Shown: piece by piece, positions 11,006 through 21,265 of the stretch
Layout: the number at the start of each line of letters is the position of its first letter
Position numbering within the stretch: the first letter of the stretch is position 1
Assembly (NCBI GenBank): GCA_021432635.1
Contig: MU270126.1
Location: forward strand, 62,001-126,000
Direction: 5' to 3'
DNA: 64,000 bases
From: Thozetella sp. PMI_491
Taxonomy: Eukaryota > Ascomycota > Sordariomycetes > Chaetosphaeriales > Chaetosphaeriaceae
Notes under the pieces: model-generated
The model's input: only the letters and a program-made list of their open reading frames with translations
The model's database searches: none
What the model was told of the DNA's origin: nothing
Translations under genes and position numbers: made by a program

Positions 11006-12732
11006 TCACAGTCTGTTCTTCCCAGTCAGGCCAGTCAACCCAGCCACCGGGTTCGTCAACCTCTCGCTCAGGCGCCAAAGCTGTTCGGCCTTGGTTCTGT
11101 CGGCGGCGAACCAGGCTGGGCGCGCGATCTGGCAGTCGACCAAGTACACGCCGTTAGCTCCTGGAGGCAAGCCTAGTATGTTAGTCAAGGGTCTGGATGC
11201 CAACGGCGTGGCTTGGAGGGAAGCGGGCGTGCGTCAAACCCCGCAAAGCTGCTACCACATACCGGAGAGGGCTGGGTCGAAGGCGGCTACCAACAGCGTC
11301 GCACAGCCCTGATCAGGCGACTTCCAGAAGTCGGAGGGTGCATCATCTAGCATCTTCTTCAAACCCGGGGCGATATCCCTATCCAGGTTTGTGCGGATGT
11401 CTATTTGGGGGAAACCCGATGCGTCAGCAGACCACTTTGGCCCCTACCACCGCTGCGGGCTCCTCTCCCGCTCGGGCAAGAGCTCTCTTAGCTCGGTGGC
11501 CCGCCTATGGAGTAGATCGATCCCATCAGCTGAGGAGGTTGGACTTACTACCAGGGTCCAGGGCAAAGCTGTCAATGCCGTGGTGCAATAGCCGCTCCTT
11601 CAAGCCTACAGTGAACAGCACATTGGCGCACTTACTCATGCAGTACACCAGCACGCTCGGGAACCCGTCCGTAGTCTCGAGGACCGAACTAGGGAGACCC
11701 CGGCGCGGGCGCTCGTCCGCAGGGAGGTCGGCGGCACTCGCATCACGGTCGAAATTGTAGTCGGAAAAACGCATGGGCGAGATGCGGTGGCCCTCGCTCG
11801 AGACGTTGACGATGCGCGTCGCCGGCTCTCCGCCCCTTCGCGCCGCAGCCGCAGCTCGCAAGAGTGGTAGCAGCTCATGCACTAGCAGGAAGTGCCCGAC
11901 ATGATTCGTCGCAAACGTCAGCTCGATGCCCTCTGGCGACAGCTGGCGTCGCTGCACGTTGACGCCCGCCGAGTTGAGAAGCACATCGATGCGTGTGGTC
12001 AGCAGGGCTATCGCCCGCGCGGCCTCCCGGACCGAGTCCTGCGAGGCGAGGTCCAGCACGACGGTTCGGACCAGTGTCCTCCCAGCATTGTGCTGCTCCC
12101 ACCCGTCCACAGTCGCAGTCTGTGCCGTGCGCTGCGAACGACTCGTCGCGCTTCGAGGGTGTGCGGGGGCGGCAGGTCCGTCCGGGGATGCTGCGGCGTT
12201 GCTGCTGCCGCTGCCTCGCTCGGCTTGGGCGTCGGCAGTTTGCTGAACGCGCCGAGCGACCTCGTCCAGCTTAGATGCCGTCCGCGACGCGAGGATCAGC
12301 AGCGCTGGGCGGGCGCCACGGACGAGGGCCAGGGCAGCGGCTTCCCCTATTGAGTTTGGGGAAGTCCCCGTAATGAGGACTGGATTGGCCGGCGGGTGAT
12401 CAGATGATGGCAATTTTTGGAGACGGACACGCCGGGGGAGGCGGGAGGAGGAACTATAGAGCCAAACCGCATAGCGTCGCCCCCCAAATATGCGAGCTCG
12501 TCACTTGCTCATCTCGCGAAGGAGGGGTTGCAAAGGGATTCCCCTGTCCATTTTGGGGAGGGGATTGGCAGATGGAATCGACTAGAACGGTTCGATCCCA
12601 GGGGTTGACGCGGGGAGAGAAGCGGCCGATAGGAGATGCGAGTCGCTTACCATGCTTCCCCCGGATTTGATCGCGATACGTCTCGGCCACCTCCGTCCCC
12701 GTCGTCGACTTGCCAAACGTCGAGGGCGGCAT
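11006..12732 (-). CDS. Short-chain dehydrogenase/reductase (retinol-dehydrogenase-like)
   Basis: Four exons on the minus strand: 12732-12651, 12379-11549, 11400-11263 and 11160-11006, encoding 401 residues. SDR enzymes use NAD(P)(H) to oxidise or reduce alcohols and ketones; the substrate here is unknown. The 27-residue first exon (MPPSTFGKSTTGTEVAETYR) joins to KHVLITGTSPNSIGEAAAL, giving the nucleotide-binding loop TGTSPNSIG (31-39). Further hallmarks are VLDLASQDSVREA, DVLLNSAGV (NAG motif), TNHVGHFLL, the Ser of VNVSSEG and the YCMSK catalytic Tyr-Lys pair. After DPGNIRTNL the C-terminus runs to LTGLTGKNRL. A low-complexity insert with Ala, Ser and Arg follows the second strand. The first intron is long (271 nt). 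An in-frame TTG near 12413 is not the start, because splicing supplies the upstream ATG. Confidence 0.85.
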
Positions 12733-13104
12733 GCTTTAACGCACCTCGTTGAAAACGTGGGCGAGTGTAGAGTTAACTTTCCTTGACTCAAGGCTGAAGA
12801 GAGGACGAAGTAAGATGAGCCTCGGCATCTCGGTCACGGAGGGCGGCGCAGGCGCTCTAGGGCCCCCGCAAAGTGGAAGGGGGTCACGTGGGCAACTATT
12901 GGGTGGCTTCCCCATGCCCAAAGCCGCTCAAAGCGCTTGCAGGCATCGAAGACATGATACAACATAGGTCACTCGATCCTTACAGTCGATGATCTCCAAC
13001 TCTTCATTCGTTCGTCCTGGACACGGACTGCTAGCGTCTGGGAACGGATGTAGCTTATGGCTGGGGATCCAGGTAACGGGCTGCCAAATCAGGCTTGGAC
13101 CCAG
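12733..13104. other. Spacer between UTR4 and the dehydrogenase gene
   Basis: 372 bases between two minus-strand genes. It must hold the UTR4 3' end and the dehydrogenase promoter. No other signal was recognised. Confidence 0.4.
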
Positions 13105-14159
13105 TCATATTTCATCGAAACTCTGTATGACTTTATGCTCCTTCCGAGCTTCGTCAGAGAGATCTGCGTTGCCCGGCCGCTCGACAATATAGCTCTGCAT
13201 GCCGGCCTGCTTCGCAGCTTCCACCTCTTTGACGTTGTCGCTCAGGAAGAGCCACTCCTCGGCGGGATAGCGCTTGTACTTGGACAGGATCTTCTCGTAA
13301 CTAGACGCTTCCATTTTGGGGCCTGCGTTGACCGTGTCAAAAAAGTCAGTAATCAGCGGGATCAGGTCGGCCGGTTGGCCGTTGGTGTGCTTGAAGAGCA
13401 GCTTCTGCGCTGGGACGGAGCCCGACGAGTAAATGATGATCCGCACTCTGTCCTTCTTCCACGCATCAAACTTGGGCGCGACGTCCGGGAACAAGGGCGC
13501 CTTGAGCTGGCCAGTCTGGTAGCCCCTCTGCCACAGGTAGCCCTGGAGGCTCTTGAGATAGGAGATCTTGACATCACGACTCATGAGGTCCTTGACATGG
13601 TCCGAGACAGCCTCCTGAGAGCCTGAATGCTCCGGGGGGAAGGCATCCTTGTACTGCGCAAACTGCGGACTGTCCCACTTGGTCTTCAAGGTCTCAGGGA
13701 GGGCCTCTAGGGCATACGGGAACTGAGCGAAAATGAAAACATCAGCAGGCCGGTCTCTCCATGGCGATCGACGATGAGGGTCACCAGAGAAACGCAGCGA
13801 TCGACAGCCTCAATCAACTCCCGTCTCCTTCCCTTCAGAGATAGATTGCGCTTCTCTCAAGGGTGACATAGGCCTGCAGGAGAGCCAGTCTCGATGGGTT
13901 GTTAGGGAGACGAGAAGGAGGGACGACAAGAGCTATGAGTGGCGGGCTGCGTCACTCCCAAGAAATACGCTTGGTCGCCCCCAAAAAGAGATCTGCCTTA
14001 CCAAAACGTCCTTGACAAACGAGATAGGGCAGACGGTGCCCTCTGGTAGGAGAGCGCATATTAGCCAGTATTCCGGGCTAATGCAAGCCGAAAGATTGGC
14101 AGTGAAGTTTGGGTTGGAACCCTACCAATGTCCAGGAGCACGACCGAGACTGGCGCCAT
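13105..14159 (-). CDS. utr4: Enolase-phosphatase E1 (methionine salvage)
   Basis: Three exons on the minus strand: 14159-14126, 14042-14002 and 13722-13105, encoding 230 residues. The enzyme is a bifunctional HAD-family protein that enolises and then dephosphorylates 2,3-diketo-5-methylthiopentyl-1-phosphate in the methionine salvage cycle. HAD motif I is VVLLDIEGTVCP, with D10 as nucleophile and E12 replacing the usual second Asp, which is characteristic of this family. Motif II is IIIYSSGSVPAQKLLF, motif III the Lys of GPKMEASSYEKI, and motif IV FLSDNVKEVEAAKQAGM. The two short first exons rebuild MAPVSVVLLDIEGTVCPISF exactly across introns of 83 and 279 nt. The length matches yeast Utr4 (227). 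The dehydrogenase gene follows on the same strand, with no evidence for a functional link. Confidence 0.95.
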
Positions 14160-14942
14160 TGGAGAGGTCGAATCGGCGATGAAGCCTGCCTCAGTCCTTG
14201 TGTTCCCTGCAGCAAGAGGCGGTGATGATGCCACGGGGCCCGACCCGGAAGCCCTGATGGACGACGCGAGTATTTTTTTTTCTTTCTAACGGCGTCCAAG
14301 GCGCGGGATGGACCGACGCGACCCGGGTCTGACAGGCTGTCCCGGCCGAAAGGGGGAAGGACGCGACAGCTTCGGCCCTGTAGGGGGGGGGGGTCGGAGG
14401 TTCGCAAAAGACGTGCACCAGAAGGCGGTGAGCAGCTTGTCGATGCGAACGTACCAGGTGGTTGGCTTAATGGCCCGAGATAAGGAGTGCCTAATAGGCC
14501 GAAAACAGCTTTTCTAGGTGGAAACCTTCCGAGTGTTGCTTCCTTTGAGGAGAGAAAAATTTTTTTTTTCCCTTTTTCTCGCCAGGCTGAATCGCGATTC
14601 TCACTGCAGCTGCATGGCCTAGGGATGGCATATGTGTCTGGGGAAATAGGCCCGTGGCGTGCGCGCTGGGTACGGGTTCCCGCGAAATTGGGAGGTTGTA
14701 GAAAGGCGGTCAAGACGAAACTATCGCCAAATCGAGGGCTGAACACTCTCGATAATCTGCACACCAGCGCACGGGAGTGGAGGACTATGCAGGAGTGGTG
14801 GGTTGCTGTGGAGCAGAAAGAGCCGATGCAGCCAACCTTACCAGCCCACCGCCCCCGTCTATACCTGCTAGCGCCGGCTCATATCGACTTCGTCTATCGG
14901 CCGGAGGGCACAGAAGGGTTCTCAACATCGCGAGCACGACAA

Positions 14943-14959
14943 GGGGGGGGGGGGGGGGG
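14943..14959 (+). repeat. Poly-G tract (17 bases)
   Basis: Uninterrupted run of 17 G. Similar runs of 11-12 G lie at 14383-14393 and 17871-17882, and 11 C at 15596-15606. Their true length is uncertain because homopolymers are error-prone. Confidence 0.8.
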
Positions 14960-17900
14960 TTGAAGGGGACATGAGAAAAAAAGTTCCGGGCCTCAACCCC
15001 GGGCGGCCGAATGCATCCAGACCGACACTTCCGAGTCCGCGAAATTCCGGACCTTGCAAGCCTCGCCAGCAAGGACGGACAGGACACCGAGAAGGATAAA
15101 AAAAGAGATGGGAGAAACTGGGACCGAGCCTCCCGGCTCCCAAAGACATTGTTGCCGGTGGGGGGCGGGAGGGAGGGAGGGTTGTTAGGATGCTGCCATG
15201 TTGCTGTTGCTGGCCTCGTATGTAACCTACCTTGCTTCTTGCTACTGCAAGAGAGGGAGCTAAAAAGGGCTTGCGCATGCAGCGGTAAAAACTGGGTGCT
15301 TCATGCACCCGAGACAGCAGCGTACGGAGTAGAGCCCACCAGCAGCGTCGCCCGCCCGCCCACCACAACTACCACAACGTGCAGGAGGAGGGTATTGGGC
15401 ACGGTGGTGGCGACGACGGCGACAATCGTGTTGTGAGAGTGTGGTGGCGGTTTCACCGGCCGACCGACCGACCGAAGGGAGAAGCGAGTAAACAACGACC
15501 CGCACGCTCCGGCGGTGCCGACCAAGCCGGCGACCACAGCATTCCGGCCTCCACGCTGTCGCACGCCTCTGCAATTTTCAGGGTCTCGCCTGCAACCCCC
15601 CCCCCCTCCCCCTCTTTCCTTCTGTCCCTCCTCAGGCCCGGCCCAATGATCAGGCTTTCCCAGGTCAACAGGGTTTTGGAGCGCGGGAACCGGCCTGGCA
15701 ACCAGTTCCTGCGAGCCTGCCAAAAGTCAAAACCGGTCGCTTGGTGGCGAACCAGCGCCCGCAATTGCCGGATCTTCGTACTTTTGAGACGAGCTTGGTG
15801 AGCTGGCTTTCCAAATGCATCATCCCCCGCTTGGCGCCAACATTATGAGACTTGGGCGGGGGGCTTGTCAGCCGAACTGGAAACAGCCTCTACTCTGTTC
15901 CGGGCGGGCCCAAGACTTTTCATACCTTCGTCCGATGTGTCGCAGTGTCAACTAGACTACCCCAGCCCCTCAGGCCCTTTGGCCACGCAAAGCGAAGCCC
16001 GAGACTACGTGTATACTCGGTAGCCCCTCTCCCCCTTCACACTCCTGGAGCTACCCGAGAGGCGGCCCCGGGTGGAGGGTGAGATGCGCATCATTCGACG
16101 GGTCTGACGATCTCGTTAATGAATGAAGGGACCCGCATGGCATAAACGAAGGGACCCTCCTGATGCCCACCTATCTCTGCCCGCTTCGATATGAACAGGG
16201 CCACATTATCTGCAAGACGAGCGTCATTGGGCCGTCCCAGAGAACTGAAAACGGCTGCAAGCACACAAACATTTCGAAACCCGGCATTGGCCCCGGCGAT
16301 TTGGCATACTATGTAGCTATGTAGGGGGTGGCTCGCCCAGGCTGCGTGCGAGACTGGCAGGAGCGGCTTGGATGATGGACGAGGGCGTTTCCCGGCAATG
16401 CCGCATCGAGACATTGCCACCACCGCTTGCACCTCGTCGCGCTGCTGGACACGTCCAGTCTCGAAACCTCGCGTGCACTCGCCTGGCGGGCGGAGGCATG
16501 GGAGCCTCAGGCCAAAGTGCATCCTCCGGGGTACTGTGGTACCCAAAGTACCGTATGTATGTACAAAGTAATTAATTGCAGTGCACCGTGCAAGGTTGGA
16601 GGAGAGGAGTTACGTTGGTCTTGTAAAATACAAATGGAGCAAGTGAATCAGACGCACATGCATACGCACACGCACACGAACTCTCCCGAACTTACGCATA
16701 CGGGCTTGCAAGCTTCGGCTCTGGCATGCAGGCTTCTTTACCTCGCTGTCTCCGTACCCAGACTTGTACTGTACATGCTTCCGTACATGCGTTCTGGACT
16801 GGGGGACTGGTCTCAGCCCTCCGTCCCTCGCGGGCAGGGCACCGCCCCTTGCATCTCTCCCGGCACCCCGATAACGGCTTTCGGGGGGTCACACGGCCAT
16901 GCATCGGCAGAAATGGATCGATCAGCTGGTGACATGGGGCAATGGCATCATTGTCTCAACAACCGGGGTGGGCTGTTTCGTCGAAAGCCGCTGTACACAT
17001 AGCATATTAGTCTCGCCTCAGGAAAACACGAGGCGACCTGCGGGAGCATGTTTCTCTCGCCGGGACAGCATATGCTGCGGTAATTGCGGGCGCTTGGGGC
17101 CGCTCGGGACGCTCGAGCTCGAAGCTGGGCACTGGGCACTGACTGGCGTGTGTGTTCGACAGCCACTGGAGCTCGCGCTGGGGCTCTTGGTCCCAACTTG
17201 GCAGCTTGCTTCGAGTCCGGGGTCCCGTTTCTTTTGTTAGTAACCGCCTCGCTGGCCATGGCCTGCCCGCTAGCGAATGCCACCTGTCTCATCCAATCAT
17301 TCGCCTTGGGATCGTCCTTCAATAGCACGGAGATTTTGTGGGGTACAAACGGGACGTGTGTCGCCAGTGGATTGCGCCAACTCCCGGCCTCCTCCGGGGG
17401 ATCGACCAGAATGCTCGATCAAATCTCGACTATTCCGTGCAATACACTTTAACCGCCAGAAGGGCAGGAGGGGCGTCTTTCTCAATTGCTACCCCCCCCA
17501 TCCAACCCTGGCCTACCGATAGGCAGAGGCAGAGCTGACCTCATCCCACGGCCCAGGCTGTCAATGCACCACAGCCTGAGCTCCATGGATCACAGATGCT
17601 CGTGGGATGGAGCTGTGCTGTCGTGGCAGCTCCTGGCGTCTCTCTCTACTCGCGACCAGCGCCGCGCCCGTCGCGTCCCAGCCCGTTATCTATTTTAGCG
17701 GCTTGCCCCAGAAAAAGGCCCCAGTCGAATGCAGGCCGCCGACGAACGAGGAACACGAGACAGCGAGATGGCTGCTGCAGGTTGAAGGGAGGTGCATGTG
17801 GAACCCGGCCAATGGGCTTATGGTGGGAAGCTAGGTGAAACAGAGCGCCAGCCAGGCCTGGACGGCTTTTGGGGGGGGGGGGTGGCCCCTCAGGTTTACA

Positions 17901-20382
17901 GGCTGGCGGGCGAGCGGGCATGAATGCGTCGAATCCCTCGAAGCTCGAGGGAGCTCTCTGTTTGGCCGCTCGCGGTGGTCCTTGCGAGCACTGGAGTACC
18001 GCCCCGGGTCGGCTATCAAGAGCTCTCGGCTCGGCGCCCCTCGACTGCTTTTGGGCCCCGAAGGAGAAAGTCCACCGTGTGGGCAGCATCGTGAGTGGAC
18101 GACGGCGGGAGGTTGCACACGCGCTTGGCTGGCTCCTTCTCAGTGCTTGGTATCGATAATAGCTAGCGTGTGGATGGGCCAGTCAAGCCAGTGTTGTGTA
18201 GCAGTAAGTGTGTGTGGGGCACAGTTCGCACCAGTGCAGCACGAGTCCATGAGGTCCCTGGAACCTTGACGGAGCAAGAGAGTGCCTATCAACGTGTCCG
18301 GCGTTCACGCGTCTAGGCGATACCTGGGGCCGCTATCGAGGCATAACGAGGTACACGTCGTCTGAGGGAACAGGCCTGCAATGGTACCCAATCCCGGAGT
18401 CCCTGACCGTCTGGGGGACCGCCGAGAGGTACACGAATGGGCGCCTGGGACAAGTAACTAGCGGTGTAGCTCCCAACCTTGCCTCGATCTGCCAATTGGT
18501 ACACCGTGCTGCAGCATGGATCCTTCAGACCGGTGTTATTCACGCGACTGTGCAAGGCCGAAGGCCAGTTGCTAGTCTCATTTTCCTTCTATCTCTTGAA
18601 CGGGTCCCCCCCTTGCCCGCTCCATATTGCGCAGAAATATTGGCCTTCTCGCCAGCTCGCCTTTCGGGCAGGGTCGTGGAAAGGACAGCTTGTGCAATTG
18701 ATCGGGGAGCGAGATGAGAGCGTGGGCCAGTGGCCACCGATGACGGAAAGTTGGAGTCACACGCCACTTCGGAAGTTGGAAGTGGTACGTTCAGTGCCCT
18801 GCCTGCTCCGAACCCCCCCTCTATCCAAGGTCAGTGCTCTGAGGCTGCAAGGCATCCAAGGCAGACAGAGATAGAGCAAAAATATGGGGGAAACGGAGCC
18901 AGCGTAGTTGAGAGACAGCTGGGGGACACGAGCGCCTGTTCCTACGGCTGAATTGGCACAATTGTTTCCCCTCGAGACACACCGCCCTGGTTCACTCCTG
19001 CGTTTTGCTGCTTGCCGGGGGTGGGATTACGTAGAGGTACCATCCGTACAGAGGTACTTCGTCCGTGTGCGGGTACGCAGGGGTACCTCAAGTTGTCACC
19101 GCTGTTTGCGGGGCAGGCCAGGTATTGTCGACTCGCGATGGCGTGGCGCGCACCAAGGAAATTATGCCATTCGTTCGTCATTCTCCTGCGTTGCAGCGCT
19201 ATGCGGCGGCCCCAGGACAGTGCCCATCGCGCCAGACAAAACAGTGCGTCCGCACCCGGCGCCCAGGCCTGCACACAGTGCCGTCCCCACTGCTCAGGCC
19301 CTCGGGGCCTTTCCCTTCTCCCTCCCTCACTCCTTCCTTCCCCCCTGCCCTCCCTGGTGCGTGCAGCGCCAGCGAGCCTCGAGCCCGACGGTGGACCCCG
19401 GTTCGAGCCAACCGTCCGTTTCCTTCTCTGCCATTCTGGTGCCCTCTTTCGCTGATGACGGACGGTCCCCACACCCCCCTAGCGGCTGGGCTAGTCCCTA
19501 TTCGACCACGCCTTCTCCAGTCTGGACTGCCAGGTCGCTCAGCCCACACACTGGTCCGTTGTCTGGCGTCCTGCTGACGATCGCTTCCTGCCTGAGGTTC
19601 TGACCTTCCACACCCCCCCCCCTTCCAGGGCCAAGTGGTTCTGTCGACTTCTACCCTCTACCCGCATCTTCCAGCCTGCAGCCCACCTCGCTCTCATCAA
19701 ACCTTCCCCCCAACCAAACCCACCACCTCTTACAACTCTTGCTCCACACCTACCTACCTCTCTCCTTCCCTCCCACCGCCTTTCCCTCTTTATCGACTCG
19801 CTTCTTCCCACTCTCTCGCACCACCACCACCACCCTTTCTTCTCTCCCGTTAATCCTAATCCGTCTCCTTCACCTCTCTCTTCATCTACTTCTCTTGACC
19901 GCCAGACGACCCTGTTCCCAGGGGAGAGAAGTGCCTCCAAGCTTTGTTGTCCTTGTGGGAAATTGACTGGCCACGAGCTGGGTGCAACGACTCCGACCGT
20001 CCCGCCCGCCTCCGTCCTTATCTTAGCCAGTCCCACCCACCTACCTCTCTTTGTCCCTCGACACAGCTGGGTTTGCCCGCAACGACCAACAGGCTCCGAC
20101 GAACCTCTTTGATCGTCTTTGGCTCTTCTCTCCGTCCTCGGCACCATCAACTGAACAAATCCCGCCGGCACACTCTCACGCACCTGATATACGCCGACTT
20201 CCCCCTTCCCGGCCTTCGCCCACCACGCCTCTCCCGCACCGCCCACTTGCTCCGTGCACTACCGTGCTCACGACTACGCACGCCTAGAGCTTTGTGAATC
20301 ACACTCACGAGTCCACCGAACAAGGGGGTTGAAGAGTCATTCTCTTCGCCTACCTGTTCTACAAAGACCCTCACACACCCGC

Positions 20383-20917
20383 ATGGTCTCGACGTCGATC
20401 TACCAGGTGCTGCAATAAAGGCGATTCGTCCCGGACTTGCTTACCACACACCTGGTCCCCGCCCACTTGAACGACGTAACAGGGTCTCCCCCGTTTGACG
20501 AGACCCTCTCCGGCTCGCTGGCTCTGTTTACATCACGACCTGCCCGCCGTCCTCGCGACTCTAGCTGCCTAGCTGCCGCTTACCACCTGTCCCGCCTCTC
20601 GTGACCGTTCCCCGGACACGAACCCTCAAGGTCCCCTCTCTCCTCGCTGTCGACAAGGTTGCCCTGTGTGCTCCCTTGTCTTCACCTTAAGGTCTTCCAA
20701 CCTTACCTGTTCGAAACGTGCACTTGCACGTAAACCCAGAGAACCCACGCTCTTTCAGCTTTGATATCGCCTCGATGTCCTTATAACGACTCTTTCCTTG
20801 TACCTCTGTTCTGGACCGCCGTGTCCGACCACTTTCACGACTCTTTACCGGAAGCCTCTTTTTTTTTCATTTGTTGGACCAAGCCGAAAATACCCACCGA
20901 TGAGACTCAGACCGTGA
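20383..20917 (+). promoter_or_regulatory. Three short upstream ORFs in the presumed kinase leader
   Basis: ATG-initiated frames of 11 codons (20383-20418), 3 codons (20775-20786) and 5 codons (20900-20917) precede the kinase start at 21266. They are only relevant if transcription starts upstream of them, which the CT-rich sequence suggests but does not prove. Confidence 0.35.
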
Positions 20918-21265
20918 ACGATTTGGAGTTACTTGTTTTCTTTTGCTACCTTCGCCCGCCTGTACATCCTTGCCGCTCTCCCACTGGATCCTCCCCACCG
21001 CCTGCCCCGATACCACGGTCCCCCCCGGAGCAACCTGCACCATCACCACCACGCCAACTCGATCCCGTCTCCCACTCAACCTTCACTTGCTACGCTGTAC
21101 ACAATTCGACGAGCAGTCGGCTCTGCCTGACCCAGGCTGCTTCATCGCCATAAACCGGTTCAGGAGATCAGGGGTTAGCTCTCCCTGCAGTGTACCATCA
21201 ACCACCACCAGATACCCACATATACCTAATTCTCTCTCCCCCGTCTTCCCTTCTCCTCGAACGAT

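Larger units (their letters stand above)
14160..21265. other. 7.1 kb gene-poor region and long leader of the Ran1-like kinase
   Basis: No convincing coding region. Open frames here are shadows in GC-rich sequence without family features. G or C homopolymers occur at 14383-14393, 14943-14959, 15596-15606 and 17871-17882. A cluster of GGTAC motifs lies at 19036-19086. From about 19600 to 21265 the + strand is strongly CT-rich and rich in CACC/CCACC, which resembles a long kinase leader. It contains three short ATG-initiated upstream frames at 20383-20418, 20775-20786 and 20900-20917. No tRNA or transposon was recognised. Confidence 0.5.

Noticed and set aside
11526-12413. Single-exon 295-residue dehydrogenase starting at 12413
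   Set aside because: The first codon would be TTG. A spliced upstream exon gives an ATG start and rebuilds the nucleotide-binding strand KHVLITGTS, and the C-terminus continues in two more exons.
12590-12601. B-box-like GGTTCGATCCC suggesting a tRNA gene
   Set aside because: It lies inside intron 1 of the dehydrogenase gene, the flanking bases do not form a T stem, and no acceptor stem or anticodon arm can be folded around it.
17835-18269. 144-residue open frame in the gene-poor block
   Set aside because: It overlaps a poly-G run and several frames on both strands, has no domain, and reflects stop-poor GC-rich sequence.
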